Notes under the pieces: generated by a model | What the model was told of the DNA's origin: nothing | Databases searched by the model: none | What the model saw: only the letters and a program-made list of their open reading frames with translations | Shown: in pieces, positions 34,575 through 44,900 of the stretch | Position numbering within the stretch: the first letter of the stretch is position 1 | Layout of the letters: the number at the start of each line of letters is the position of its first letter | Made by a program: the position numbers and the translations under genes | From: Ktedonobacteraceae bacterium | Lineage (GTDB): Bacteria; Chloroflexota; Ktedonobacteria; Ktedonobacterales; Ktedonobacteraceae | Reading direction: 5' to 3' | Length of the DNA stretch: 50,969 nucleotides | Assembly (NCBI GenBank): GCA_019240835.1 | Contig: JAFAXQ010000079.1 | Coordinates: 1-50,969 of the forward strand

Positions 34575-36737
34575 TTAATGTATCGTAGCACAATCATACA
34601 ACTGATTCGTGCCACCTGCGCCAGGGCCGCCGCCAGCGCTCGAACTGGTCGAGGTAGATTGCCACAAGCTCGTGGGCACCGCTGTACAGTGCTGCGTCAC
34701 CCAGCTTGTGAGAGCGCTCTGCTGCCTACCGCCAAATCCAAAGCCGCCTTGCCGCAGACGATTCCTAATCTGCTGAGGTAGCTGATTAAGAATCTGCGGC
34801 GGCAGTTGTTCCCTTGTGCCTAGCAGGAAGAAGCGTACTGTGCCTTTGGCAACTAGGGATGCCAACTGCTTAGTCGTCAGGATAGGATCACCGCCCCCGA
34901 AGCCTCCCATTGCCATCACAGGCTTATTCGTTGCGAGAATGATTGCGTCAGCGCTCATTGAGCTAGGTGTAGCCACTAGAAATTTCGCGCTGCCCTGGTT
35001 GGCATCTAGATAGCGAATCAGTGTCGGGTCGGGGTGAGCATTATTATCTCTGCCACCTGCAAAATTGCCCCCGAAGCCATCGCGCTGGGTTGGTCCCGCT
35101 ACTAGGGTATCGGCTTGCGTACTCGTGAGGACGGGGATGGCTGCCCACACTGTCGGAGCAAGCATCAGAGCCAGAACGCCGATGCTGAGCGCTGGCAAGA
35201 GGAAGCGGGCAGTGGGGGCTTTGACACCAAGACGCGGGGCGATATGAGCACTCAGCAGCCACCCCACCGCCAGGACGCACAGCACGACCATGAGCGGGAT
35301 CAGCCACTGACCCCACGCGGGATAACCAGTGAGAATGTGTACTTGCTCAGCAATAGTAGCAATCAGTGCCAGCGGCAGCAGCCAGCCTCTCCAACCACCA
35401 CGTCGGTAGTCTTGCCACATCGTCACAATACCTATCCCGAACAGCGCAGCAATGGCAGGAGCCATCTCCGTCATGTAGTACTGATGGAAGAAGCCCGCCA
35501 CACTAAAGAAGGTGCCCATCGTGAGTAGCCATGCCCCCCATAGCACTAGGGATTGCTGCTGCCGATCTTCTGACAGGCGCAGACGCCGCTGCCAGGCAAG
35601 TGCAAGCATGCCAAAGAGCGCCAGTGGCAGGAGCCAGACGATCTGCCCTCCCAGTGGTTCATTGAAGAGGCGCAGCGGACTAGCAGCACCAGTACCGCCA
35701 AACCCTCCCAACTGTTGCGGCGCTCCATTCCTAGCAGTGTTGGTCGATCCACCAGTTCTGTTCGTGGAGGAAGTTGCAGTAGTGGGTCGAGTTCCAGCGG
35801 TTGACCCCCTGTTTGTGCCGGTGTTCACGGAACGGTTGGTGGCATTTGTGACAGTGCGTACACGTGGTCCTGTCCCAAACCCTCTGCCAAATCCTCTCAA
35901 GAGGCGATCAATACCATTGTAGCCAAGGGCAAGGCTAATCTCCGAATTGTCCTGGGTGGAGCCAACATAGGGCCGTTGCGAGGCAGGTGTGAGATCTACC
36001 GCCAATGCCCAGGAGAACGAGACCGTCAGTAACACAATAAGCGCCAGGGCCAAATGCCCAATGCGCTTCCATAGGCTTTTCGGAGCTGCCAGCAGATAGA
36101 GCAGTCCGAAAGCTGGTACCACCAAGTAGGCCTCCATCATCTTAATATTGAAACCGATGCCTACTATCACAGCAGACAGCAGCAACCAGCGCAGTCGTCC
36201 GCTCTCAGCAGCACGCAGGACTGCCCAAGCTCCCAGCAACAAGGTCAGGGCCAGGGTGCTATCAATGGTAATGTTGCGATTGGTCACCACGCTAATCGGG
36301 CTAAGTGCCAGAGCCAGGGCTGCTAGCAAGCCAGCGGTTACCCCAAAGTGACGACGCACCAGGTAATAGAGCAGTATCACAGAGAGCACACCTGCCAGTG
36401 CCTGAGGCAACAGCACGCTGAAGGGTGTGAAGCCGAGGAGCTTGGCACTGGCAACTTGCAACCAGAAGCCCACAGGAGGCTTGTCGATCGTCACGAAGCC
36501 TCCTGGGTCGTAGGAGGCAAAGAAGAAATTATGCCAGTTGTCCATCATGCTTCTCACTGCGGCTGGATAATACGTGCCGAAGCCGTTCTGTCCCAACTGG
36601 AAGAAATTCATGAAGACAGATATGAGTATGATTCCTGCTAGCACCAGTCGGTGCCGGGAGAGGAGGCGCTTCTCTAGCTTTTGTTCTGTAGCATGTTCAG
36701 ATTCAGCCTGCATGGTTATCGGTATCGTATCGGCCAT
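34575..36737 (-). CDS. GT39/YkcB-type membrane glycosyltransferase
   Basis: 720 residues, with ~11 transmembrane helices of the dolichyl-phosphate-mannose/ArnT-like GT-C fold. GQNGFGTYYPAAVRSMMDNW and IDKPPVGFWLQ (with the catalytic-type Asp) are typical of the YkcA/YkcB group. A Thr/Asn/Gly-rich insert lies at ~290-345 and another near the C-terminus (TSTSSSAGGGPGAGG). It probably adds sugar from a polyprenyl-phosphate donor to an envelope glycan or lipid. It lies downstream of the two-component operon by strand but is read toward it, with a divergent promoter region at its own start. Confidence 0.9.
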   Translation of the reverse strand: MADTIPITMQAESEHATEQKLEKRLLSRHRLVLAGIILISVFMNFFQLGQNGFGTYYPAAVRSMMDNWHNFFFASYDPGGFVTIDKPPVGFWLQVASAKLLGFTPFSVLLPQALAGVLSVILLYYLVRRHFGVTAGLLAALALALSPISVVTNRNITIDSTLALTLLLGAWAVLRAAESGRLRWLLLSAVIVGIGFNIKMMEAYLVVPAFGLLYLLAAPKSLWKRIGHLALALIVLLTVSFSWALAVDLTPASQRPYVGSTQDNSEISLALGYNGIDRLLRGFGRGFGTGPRVRTVTNATNRSVNTGTNRGSTAGTRPTTATSSTNRTGGSTNTARNGAPQQLGGFGGTGAASPLRLFNEPLGGQIVWLLPLALFGMLALAWQRRLRLSEDRQQQSLVLWGAWLLTMGTFFSVAGFFHQYYMTEMAPAIAALFGIGIVTMWQDYRRGGWRGWLLPLALIATIAEQVHILTGYPAWGQWLIPLMVVLCVLAVGWLLSAHIAPRLGVKAPTARFLLPALSIGVLALMLAPTVWAAIPVLTSTQADTLVAGPTQRDGFGGNFAGGRDNNAHPDPTLIRYLDANQGSAKFLVATPSSMSADAIILATNKPVMAMGGFGGGDPILTTKQLASLVAKGTVRFFLLGTREQLPPQILNQLPQQIRNRLRQGGFGFGGRQQSALTSWVTQHCTAVPTSLWQSTSTSSSAGGGPGAGGTNQLYDCATIH

Positions 36738-36758
36738 ACGTGTCCTCTTCTTTTTAGT

Positions 36759-36849
36759 GTAGTATAGACGCTTTTCATTGAATCAGCATTGGAAAGAGGT
36801 GAGAAATTTTTCATCTTTTTCCAATACCGATTCAATGAAAAGGTACTAC
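36759..36849. repeat. Long imperfect palindrome between divergent genes
   Basis: CTTTTCATTGAATC (36771-36784) pairs with 36829-36842, ATTGGAAA (36788-36795) with 36818-36825, and GTAGTA (36759-36764) with TACTAC (36844-36849). Most internal mismatches are G/T, so the plus-strand RNA would still pair. It could be an operator, a leader hairpin, or a miniature mobile element. Confidence 0.7.
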
Positions 36850-36913
36850 GCTTAGCGCGGCAGGAGAGAATCCTCTCCGTGAAGAGATAAATATATCTTG
36901 GAGGATAGTATTA

Positions 36914-38056
36914 ATGTTGTGTGCGAAGGAGCAAGTTGTCCAAGTCCGTCATACAGGGGCAGAACTGATCCGCTGCTATGGCGGACATACTCTTGCGTTC
37001 TTTGGTCTGGCTCCCCAGAATTTGCATTTCCTGGCACCTGGTGGAGAAGGACTGGTGAACTATCGGCTGACAAACAATGTCGCAGTTGTGCTTGGTGACC
37101 CAGTGTGTGCGCCAAAAGCATTCGAGCATGTGACCCGTAGCTTTCTTGATTTTTGCGCGCTTCATGATTGGCGAGTAGCTTTCTATCAGACGTACCCTGA
37201 GCACTCGGCCATCTATCGCGCCCTCAAATTGAGCACATTCAAGATGGGTGAAGAAGCGATAATAGACCCCCAAACCTTTACACTGAGTGGCTCGGCTATG
37301 GCGAAAGTACGTTTCAATTGCCGACATGCCGAGCGTGAAGGGGTAATCATCCATTGGTACGAAGGTGTACCTCCCACAGCAGTGATGCATCAACTAGAAC
37401 AACTCTCAAGTACTTGGTTGGAGGGCAAAGTTGGCCAGCATGCCTCAGAGACAGGCTTCAGTGTGGGCAGAATCGATGAGTTAATTGATGCTGCTGAAGG
37501 GGCTGATAGAATTGCCAATATCTCCACACTATCAGACGATTCTTCTAGAATCGTTCCACGACTTGTGACCGGAGTTGCAACTACCAGTTCGGGCATAGCT
37601 TGCGCATTTGTTACCTTTACACCCATCTATGGTTTTTCGAGCAGTGAAGCGGCTGCTACAGGCGGCCAGTGCGGGGTTCGAGGTTGGGGATGGAGTATCG
37701 ATTTGATGCGTAGGGCCCCAGATGCTCCACGCGGAGCGATTGAACTGTTACTTGTGGGTGCCATTGAGCGCTTCCGCTCTTGCGGAGCGCAGGTAGTCGG
37801 CTTGGGTATGGTGGCATGGGCTGATACTAGGAAGGAGATGATGCCTTTTCAACGGCAGCTTGCCAATTTTGTCACAGACCGCCTGCACCTGTTAGAGTCT
37901 CGCCGTACACTCTTCAGCTTCAAAGAGAAATTTCACCCATGCTGGGAGAGCCGTTATATGGTCGCCAGCACAACTCTTGCCTTGCCGAAAGTCGCACTGG
38001 CGGTGCTACGTGTACGCAACTACTCAGGAGGAGGATTGGCGAGACTGATAAAATAG
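36914..38056 (+). CDS. DUF2156 / MprF C-terminal-like acyltransferase
   Basis: 380 residues of the LPG-synthase C-terminal family (phosphatidylglycerol lysyltransferase-like), which transfers an amino acid from aminoacyl-tRNA to a lipid in MprF proteins. Signatures are ALKLSTFKMGEEAIID, MAKVRFNCRHAEREGV, and FSFKEKFHPCWESRYMV near the end. There is no N-terminal flippase domain. The gene is followed four bases later by a GtrA-like gene. The leader holds the long palindrome. Confidence 0.85.
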   Translation: MLCAKEQVVQVRHTGAELIRCYGGHTLAFFGLAPQNLHFLAPGGEGLVNYRLTNNVAVVLGDPVCAPKAFEHVTRSFLDFCALHDWRVAFYQTYPEHSAIYRALKLSTFKMGEEAIIDPQTFTLSGSAMAKVRFNCRHAEREGVIIHWYEGVPPTAVMHQLEQLSSTWLEGKVGQHASETGFSVGRIDELIDAAEGADRIANISTLSDDSSRIVPRLVTGVATTSSGIACAFVTFTPIYGFSSSEAAATGGQCGVRGWGWSIDLMRRAPDAPRGAIELLLVGAIERFRSCGAQVVGLGMVAWADTRKEMMPFQRQLANFVTDRLHLLESRRTLFSFKEKFHPCWESRYMVASTTLALPKVALAVLRVRNYSGGGLARLIK

Positions 38057-38059
38057 GCC

Positions 38060-38728
38060 ATGACAGCAGAAGGGACCAAGGGATATCGAGAGGAGTTGGA
38101 GTTGTCTTTGACAGAGATGAAAGGAACACAGGCACTAGGAGAGTCATCCAGTAAGATACAAGCTGCTGATGTCCATCAATCACATGCATGGAGTAGCGCA
38201 TGCTGGCAGTTCCTTCGTTTCTGCCTGGTGGGTGGAGCGAACACGGCCATTGACTTGTTGACTCTCAATGCCCTTCTGTGGTGCCTTCCCACCAACAACG
38301 TGCTGGTCTTGGTGCTGTACAATTCCGTTGCCTATGCCAGTGGGGCATTCAGTAGTTTTTTCTTGAACAAGTACTGGACGTTTGGGCGCGGGCGGAGAAC
38401 GACATCGAGGGAAGTGGTGCGCTTTGTCATAAGCTTGTTTTTGGAAATTCTTTATAGCAATGCTCTGGTGTGGCTGGCAGGGGAGGCGTTGCACCCATTG
38501 ATTGCCAATGCCACGTTGTGGGGCAATGCATCAAAACTCCTGGCAGTGGCTGGTAGTGCGGTTATCTCGTACTCCTGCATGCGATTCTGGACTTTTGCCA
38601 GTGGGTCGCAGAATCAACCGAAAAGGCGGGAAACCATCTATCAGGCAGCCACGAGACCAGCTACTATGCCAACATCCGCTACAGCACAACATGCTCATCA
38701 CCATGTCGAGAGCGAGAGAACGCCCTAG
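38060..38728 (+). CDS. GtrA-like membrane protein
   Basis: 222 residues with four transmembrane helices and the GtrA pattern FLRFCLVGGANTAIDLLTL, then SSFFLNKYWTFGRG. GtrA proteins are thought to move polyprenyl-linked sugars across the membrane. About 40 residues precede the first helix and a hydrophilic tail follows it. It starts four bases after the DUF2156 stop. Confidence 0.88.
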   Translation: MTAEGTKGYREELELSLTEMKGTQALGESSSKIQAADVHQSHAWSSACWQFLRFCLVGGANTAIDLLTLNALLWCLPTNNVLVLVLYNSVAYASGAFSSFFLNKYWTFGRGRRTTSREVVRFVISLFLEILYSNALVWLAGEALHPLIANATLWGNASKLLAVAGSAVISYSCMRFWTFASGSQNQPKRRETIYQAATRPATMPTSATAQHAHHHVESERTP

Positions 38729-38808
38729 CAAGATAAGCCTATCGTCACTATCCTTCCCCTTGGTGAGTGCCCAATGGGGTCAGGCAGCAGCCAGGCAGCA
38801 GTGAACTC

Positions 38809-40029
38809 CTATAGCACCCAATGCCCTGTCAAAAACTGCATGAGCAAGAAGAAAAAGCATGCTCCGGCAATCAGCACGTAGCTCAAACCGAGCGTACTGT
38901 ATTCGCGCAGTTCGGCTAGGACGGCAAAGGCTGGAAAGATTTCTAGCATGAAGCGCGAAGTGGATTGCAGCGGGAAGAGACCTGTACCCCCCATGGGAAA
39001 AAGCATGAAGAAGAGATAGAGACCAGTGGCGTAGATGCCGTAAGCCCAGAGCTTCCTGGGAAAGCGCCAAGGGCCGACGAAGATGAGGGCAATCAGCACC
39101 AAGACCAATAGATCGGGGATGAGATCGGTCAGGTTGCGTAGTGCCTGGAAGCTGAGCAGGCCAGTGCTGGTGGTGATGGCTTTGAATGACTGCGTGAGGC
39201 CAACCCAAGGCCAACCAAAGTAGCGATTCCAGTGAGCTTGGGCGTGCGAAAAAGCCAGGAAGTCGTGGAAGCGGTAGTAGCAGTAGACCCCGTAGAGCAT
39301 CATGCCAAGCGGAATGAGTCCCACTGCGAGCGCATCAAAGCGTATTTTACTCACTTTGAACTGGCGTTGGTAGAGATATTCATAGCAGAAGGGAAGTACC
39401 AGCAATAGACCTGCTGAGCGTGTCAGAGTCGCCAGCAGACCGAAGAGTCCTGCTAACCACCAGTGGCCTCGGCGTATGCTATAGAAGCTGAGCAGCGTCA
39501 TGCACAGAAAGAGCGCTTCGTTGTAGACCGCAAGCAAGAAGAACGCTGTAGGGAACAGCGACAGATACAGGATTGCACGCATGGCGCGTTCATTATCGAA
39601 GTCGTCAGCAACAAGGCGGTAGAACACGACCAATACCACTAAATCGGCGAGGCTAGAGACAACGAGGCCCGCAATGAGGGCATTGTGGATTAAAAGCATG
39701 AAGCCCCTGATGATGATGGAGTAAAGCGGGAAAAACGCCGTTTGTGTTGGCACATCATAGCCGTGCTGCGCAATCGCGATATAGTGGCCTGTGTCCCAGC
39801 GCTGCCACGACTGCCACAGCACGTAGATTGGCTTTGCCTCTCCTGAGAAGTCACGGATGGTAAACAGCATGGCGAGGCAGCTTATTACGAAGCATGCCAT
39901 ATGTATGGCTATATAAAGAGGCAGGATGCTATTGAATGCAGCGACCCAGCGATGCCCACTGCCAGTATGCATGTGTTTCTCTTTTGTATTGTGGTGGCGT
40001 TTTGTGAAGAGTCGATTGCTGCCATACAT
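38809..40029 (-). CDS. PIG-V-like membrane mannosyltransferase, paralogue
   Basis: 406 residues with about nine transmembrane helices. It is a paralogue of the gene at 25412: RWDTGHYIAIAQHGYD, AFFPLYSIIIRG, LYLSLFPTAFFLLAVYNEALF and GLLATLTRSAG. The start is taken at ATG 40029; a TTG four codons upstream is also in frame, and the SD is weak. It converges with the GtrA gene. Confidence 0.82.
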   Translation of the reverse strand: MYGSNRLFTKRHHNTKEKHMHTGSGHRWVAAFNSILPLYIAIHMACFVISCLAMLFTIRDFSGEAKPIYVLWQSWQRWDTGHYIAIAQHGYDVPTQTAFFPLYSIIIRGFMLLIHNALIAGLVVSSLADLVVLVVFYRLVADDFDNERAMRAILYLSLFPTAFFLLAVYNEALFLCMTLLSFYSIRRGHWWLAGLFGLLATLTRSAGLLLVLPFCYEYLYQRQFKVSKIRFDALAVGLIPLGMMLYGVYCYYRFHDFLAFSHAQAHWNRYFGWPWVGLTQSFKAITTSTGLLSFQALRNLTDLIPDLLVLVLIALIFVGPWRFPRKLWAYGIYATGLYLFFMLFPMGGTGLFPLQSTSRFMLEIFPAFAVLAELREYSTLGLSYVLIAGACFFFLLMQFLTGHWVL

Positions 40030-40379
40030 TGTATCTTTCAATGGCTATAATTTCTCATGCTAAGACGTTTGCAACGAGCGGTGGTAACAGCAGCATAATG
40101 CTTTCTCACTAGACGCTTCTGGAGCATGTGCTTACTTGCAGAGCTATCAATTGAATGATTGACGACTATTAACTCACACTATATAATAGGTGCGAAAAAT
40201 GAGTGGACAGTAGCATAATGGGTATAATTTTTAATCAGTGCTATGGTTATTAGGACAATCAGATTTGTCAGGAAAGAATAAAACAGATCAGCAGTAACAT
40301 TGAAAAAACAGAAGTAGCGCTAGCCGCATATATCCTGCAAGGGCCACAAAGCATCATCCAGCGTATTTCTCAGCGTCTT
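40030..40379. other. Intergenic region with promoter and open leader
   Basis: Between divergent membrane glycosyltransferases. It holds the promoter at 40159-40187. From 40254 the frame of the next gene is open but has no ATG, GTG or TTG before 40380. Confidence 0.5.
40159..40187 (+). promoter_or_regulatory. Sigma-70 promoter
   Basis: TTGACG (40159-40164), 17-base spacer, TATAAT (40182-40187). Reads toward the GT-C gene. Confidence 0.65.
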
Positions 40380-41942
40380 GTGATAAGCATCATCTTGTTT
40401 GGCGTAGCTATGGCCTTCAATTTGTATCGCCTAGGAGTGCCGAGCATCTGGTTTGACGAAGCTTTCTCGGTGGAGCTAGCACGCCAACCACTGCCCTTGC
40501 TCTGGCACATCATCTTCGGCCCCGAGCCGAATATGGAATTGTACTACCTCTTTCTGCACTTCTGGCTGGCCTTGATCTCTTTGCTGGGATTGCATGCGGT
40601 TGAGTTCGTCGTGCGCTTCCCATCGACTGTGTTCGCTGCTCTGAGTACTGTGATAGTCTTCTTGTTGGGACGGCGCTTTATTGACACGATAGCTGGCGTG
40701 GTTGGGGCCAGCCTCTACTTGCTTAATGACTTGCAACTCACCTATGCGCAGCAGACACGTTCTTATAGCCTACAATTGTTGCTCGTCTGTATCGCTTGGT
40801 ATGCGTTACTCGCTGCACTTATCGGCAACTCTCATACAAGACGTTGGTGGGTGTGCTATGTTATGGCAACGACTCTAGCCGTCTCTGCCCATCTGTTCAG
40901 TGTACTGATAGTGCTGGCGCAACTGGTCGCCGTTGTTGGCCTGTTGCTCTTGCCGGGCGAGTGGCGTGCAAGAGTACGCAAACAAATTGTCCCTCTGGCG
41001 GTGAGTCTGGTAGTAACAGCAATACTGATCATCCCCATGCTAGCGGTGAGCCGCCAGGGTTCGAAGACGGGCTGGCTGCCTATTCCGCATCTCAATGCTA
41101 TCTATCACCTGTTCCTCACTATCAGCGGCAATAGCAAGACCTATCTACTGCTCATCTTTGTCTTGTGTGCCTGCGCTCTGGTAATGGCGGCCTTGTGTTG
41201 CCTATCTCACGGAAGGGATCTCTTGCAGCGCCTCTCCCTGCTGAGCGTGAAGAGCGATAGCCAAACCTCTGCACTACAGCACCTGCTTGCTGTAGCAGTC
41301 ACACTGGTATGCTGGCTGGTAATACCGATTGGTGTGAGCTACGTCGTCTCGCACGGAGCGACGCGCATCTTTTCGAGCCGCTATCTGGTCATAGTTGTGC
41401 CGCCACTCTTCCTGCTGGTCGGCCTAGGAGTAGCCATGCTGCGCTGGCGTATTGTGCAGGCTATGCTAGGGCTGGGCTTGATTCTGCTGGCCGTCCGCTA
41501 CGTGCCACTTTACTATGCCAGCGCTCAGGTAGAGGACTGGAACGTTACCTCACATTGGATTGAGCAGCACTACCAGCCCAAGGATGGACTCGTCTGCTAT
41601 GATAACGTGCAGGGCTGCCAGATCTCCGTTGAGTACTACTTGCATGCCTATCCTAGCGTCGCGCACTTCACTGCTGACTCCCCCGGTGCCTACTCATGGG
41701 CCAACTTCGGACCAGTTGATCCGCTTACCGGCTATGAAGCTGCCGTGCAGCCAAAACAGCTAGTCGCCTACGGAGACAAACATCCCCGCCTCTTCTTTAT
41801 CGTGGGGCGTGTGCCTGATGACGTAGCGGCTGCACACGCTAGAGTAGCGCAGGTCTGGCTCGATACACACTATCACTTAGTAGGGCAGATCAATACGCGT
41901 ACGGTCACAGTGCGACTGTATGCGGCGAGTGCTACGCTATGA
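40380..41942 (+). CDS. GT-C membrane glycosyltransferase
   Basis: 520 residues with ~11 transmembrane helices. The first extracytoplasmic loop has SIWFDEAFSVELA, the Asp-containing motif of GT39/ArnT-like enzymes, followed by TYAQQTRSYSLQLLL. It probably uses a polyprenyl-phosphate sugar donor. The start is a GTG at 40380 directly before the first helix, without an SD; the frame is open 42 codons further upstream but offers only rare start codons. The true start is uncertain. It converges with gyrA, 17 bases apart. Confidence 0.82.
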   Translation: MISIILFGVAMAFNLYRLGVPSIWFDEAFSVELARQPLPLLWHIIFGPEPNMELYYLFLHFWLALISLLGLHAVEFVVRFPSTVFAALSTVIVFLLGRRFIDTIAGVVGASLYLLNDLQLTYAQQTRSYSLQLLLVCIAWYALLAALIGNSHTRRWWVCYVMATTLAVSAHLFSVLIVLAQLVAVVGLLLLPGEWRARVRKQIVPLAVSLVVTAILIIPMLAVSRQGSKTGWLPIPHLNAIYHLFLTISGNSKTYLLLIFVLCACALVMAALCCLSHGRDLLQRLSLLSVKSDSQTSALQHLLAVAVTLVCWLVIPIGVSYVVSHGATRIFSSRYLVIVVPPLFLLVGLGVAMLRWRIVQAMLGLGLILLAVRYVPLYYASAQVEDWNVTSHWIEQHYQPKDGLVCYDNVQGCQISVEYYLHAYPSVAHFTADSPGAYSWANFGPVDPLTGYEAAVQPKQLVAYGDKHPRLFFIVGRVPDDVAAAHARVAQVWLDTHYHLVGQINTRTVTVRLYAASATL

Positions 41943-41959
41943 GATTCTTGTGTTACCGC

Positions 41960-44900
41960 TTACGTCTCTTCTCCAGCGTTTTCGCCTTGTTCTTCCGCAC
42001 TATCAGCCTGTTCCGTCTCGCTATTGCTGTCTGGTGCTATCTCCAGTTTCTTGCCATTCGTCGTGGCCACAGCAACCACAGTATCACCCTCTGCCAGATT
42101 CATCAGTGTCACACCCTGCGTAGCGCGGCCTGCTCGTTTGATGAGATTGACATCCTGGCGAATGACCACACCGCTGGCCGAGATAATCATCAGGTCGTTG
42201 TCATGCGAGGTGATAACCCGTGCAGTTGCCACACGCCCGGTCTTTTCGGTGACCTTGGCAGTAATGACGCCGCCACCGCCACGGCTGTGGCGGGGATAGT
42301 CTTCGATAGGGGTGCGTTTGCCATAGCCGTACTCGGTTACTATCAGCAATTCGCTATCCTTGGGTGTCAAATTGAGCGAGACGACAACATCGCCCCTATC
42401 CAGACGAATACCACGTACGCCTCCACTGGTACGCGAAGCAGAGCGCAAATCGGCCACGTTGAAGCGGATAGCCTGACCCTGGGCAGTAATCATGAGTACG
42501 TCATCGTCGGTACGGGCAAGCTTCGCGCCGATTAGCTCATCATCATCATCCAGGTTCATAGCTATCAATCCCTGGCGGCGCACAACCTCAAACTCCTCCA
42601 TTGCTATTTTCTTGACCTCACCCTTGCTGGTGCCAACGATCAGGAAGTCTCTACTGATGCCCTTGGGTACGCACACGATGGCCGTGATGCGCTCACGCTG
42701 TTCAATGGAGATCAAGTTGATGAGATGTTCACCTTTGGCAGTACGACTCACGTCGGGCAGTTCGTATACACGCAGTTGGAAGACACGGCCTCTATCGGTG
42801 AAGAAAAGCAAACTATCGTGGTTGCGGGTGACCAATAGGTGACGTACAGCATCATCCTCTCGTGTGACCATACCGGTAATGCCGCGACCTCCACGCCGCT
42901 GTGCGCGATACGTACTAGACGGTAGCCGTTTGATGTAGCCTCTCTCGGTTAGCGTAACAACGACCTCTTCGTTGGTGATGAGGTCTTCCTCCTTGAACTC
43001 GTTGGCCTCGCTGTCGTGAATCTCACTGCGCCGGGCATCACCATATTTCTCTTTCAGTTCTTGCAAGTCATGCTTAATGAGTTTACGAATCTCGTTGATG
43101 TCACTCAACAGCAGCGTGTAGTAAGCAATATCCTTGAGCACATTCTTGTACTCTTCTTCAATTTTCCGGCGCTCCAATCCGGCCAGGCGTGCAAGTGTCA
43201 AAGCCAGTACTGCCTTTGCTTGTTCTTCTGAGAAGCCGAACTGTTGACGCAATTCTTCAACCAGACCTGCCGTTTCACCTTGGGATTGGCGTATGGTCTT
43301 GATAACGGCATCAAGATTGTCCAGCGCAATTCTCAGACCCTCTAGGATGTGCTTACGCGCCTCTGCCTTGGCAAGATCATAGCGTGTGCGGCGCGTGATA
43401 ACGGCCTCGCGATGATGAATGTGGTGCTGTAGAAAGTTCTTCAGCGTGAGTGTGCGCGGCTGCTTATCCACCAAAGCCAGCATATTAGCATTGAAGGCGC
43501 TCTGCAATGCAGTGTATTTATACAACAAGTTGATAATATTATCTGGACTGGCGTCACGCTTCAGTTCAATAACCATGCGCATGCCCTGACGATCAGACTC
43601 GTCTCGTACTTCGGAGATACCATCAATTTTTTTATCGCGAGCAAGCTCAGCAATTTTCTTTACTAACTCTGCCTTATTGACCTGATAGGGAAGTTCGGTG
43701 ACAATGATGTTGACGCGGCCACGCTCCAACTCTTCGCAATGTAGGCGAGCGCGTACTACAATACGACCTCTGCCGTTGGCATAGGTATTGCGGATGCCTT
43801 CGCGCCCCTGGATAATGCCTCCAGTAGGGAAATCGGGGCCACGCACGATCTGCGACAGATCCTCTGTTGTGGCTTCTGGATTATCAATCAAGGAGATAAT
43901 AGCATTGCAAACTTCAACCAGATTGTGAGGTGGAATATTAGTCGCCATACCGACAGCAATGCCGGTGGAGCCGTTGAGCAGCAGGTTGGGTAGGCGAGCG
44001 GGCATGACCGAGGGTTCCGTGGTCTGGTTGTCGTAGTTGGGGTTGAAATCGACAGTATCCCTGTCGATATCTCGTAGCAGTTCATCAGCAATGGCGGCCA
44101 TTTTCGCCTCTGTGTTATGATTCACAAAGCCGTTCGCCACGAACGAGTGGCATATGCTATCCACGCGTACGGAATAGACCGGCTGCTCACCGGCATCTTC
44201 GATACTTTCAACCCGCTCAAAGAGATAATGCTGGCGGGCCAGATCCTCGATCTCGGCAACGGCTACCGCCGGTAGCACCTGAGCGAGTCGGGGTAGCGTT
44301 GCGATCAGGCGGTCCGAACGATCAAAGTTGTGCTTTGACAGCCACTCGCGCTGACCGTGCGTGGCATATGTTCTGACGTACTCGGCCAGATAGGGGATAT
44401 AATCAGTGCGTGACAAAGCTCTGCCGGTGTGCAGGTCAAGGGTTGCAGCAAGCGCCTTGCTCTTCACCGCTGAGGTGAAACCGATCTCGTTAGCGAACAG
44501 GGCAATGTTATCGCGGCCAGTAATCAGGAGGCGATATATTTGCCGGGTTCTATCGTTATTCAATGACGCTACAATACCAAAACGCAGCAACAGCGTTTGA
44601 ATCTGTCGAAGCATGAGATAGTTACGTGCCGTCAGATTAATGCGCAGCAGACTGCGACCAGATTTTTCGACCGCTCCATCACCTTCAAACAGGCCTCGCA
44701 AGAAGGCAGCGGCTACACGGCGAGGTGAGCGCAAGATTGCCTCAGGTATCTGCCGTTGTGCTGGGCGTCCTGACAGTCCCAGAGCCTGGATGAACGCCAT
44801 GACATGCTGGCTTACCACCTGGATTTGCAGGAACGGCTTCTTACCATAGCTGACAGGTTGCCTTTCAAAGATATGCAAGCGGCATGTTGGGAAGACGCGC

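Noticed and set aside
41939-42535. Plus-strand ORF of about 200 codons overlapping gyrA
   Set aside because: It lies opposite gyrA coding sequence, has no SD, and its composition is that of an antisense shadow.
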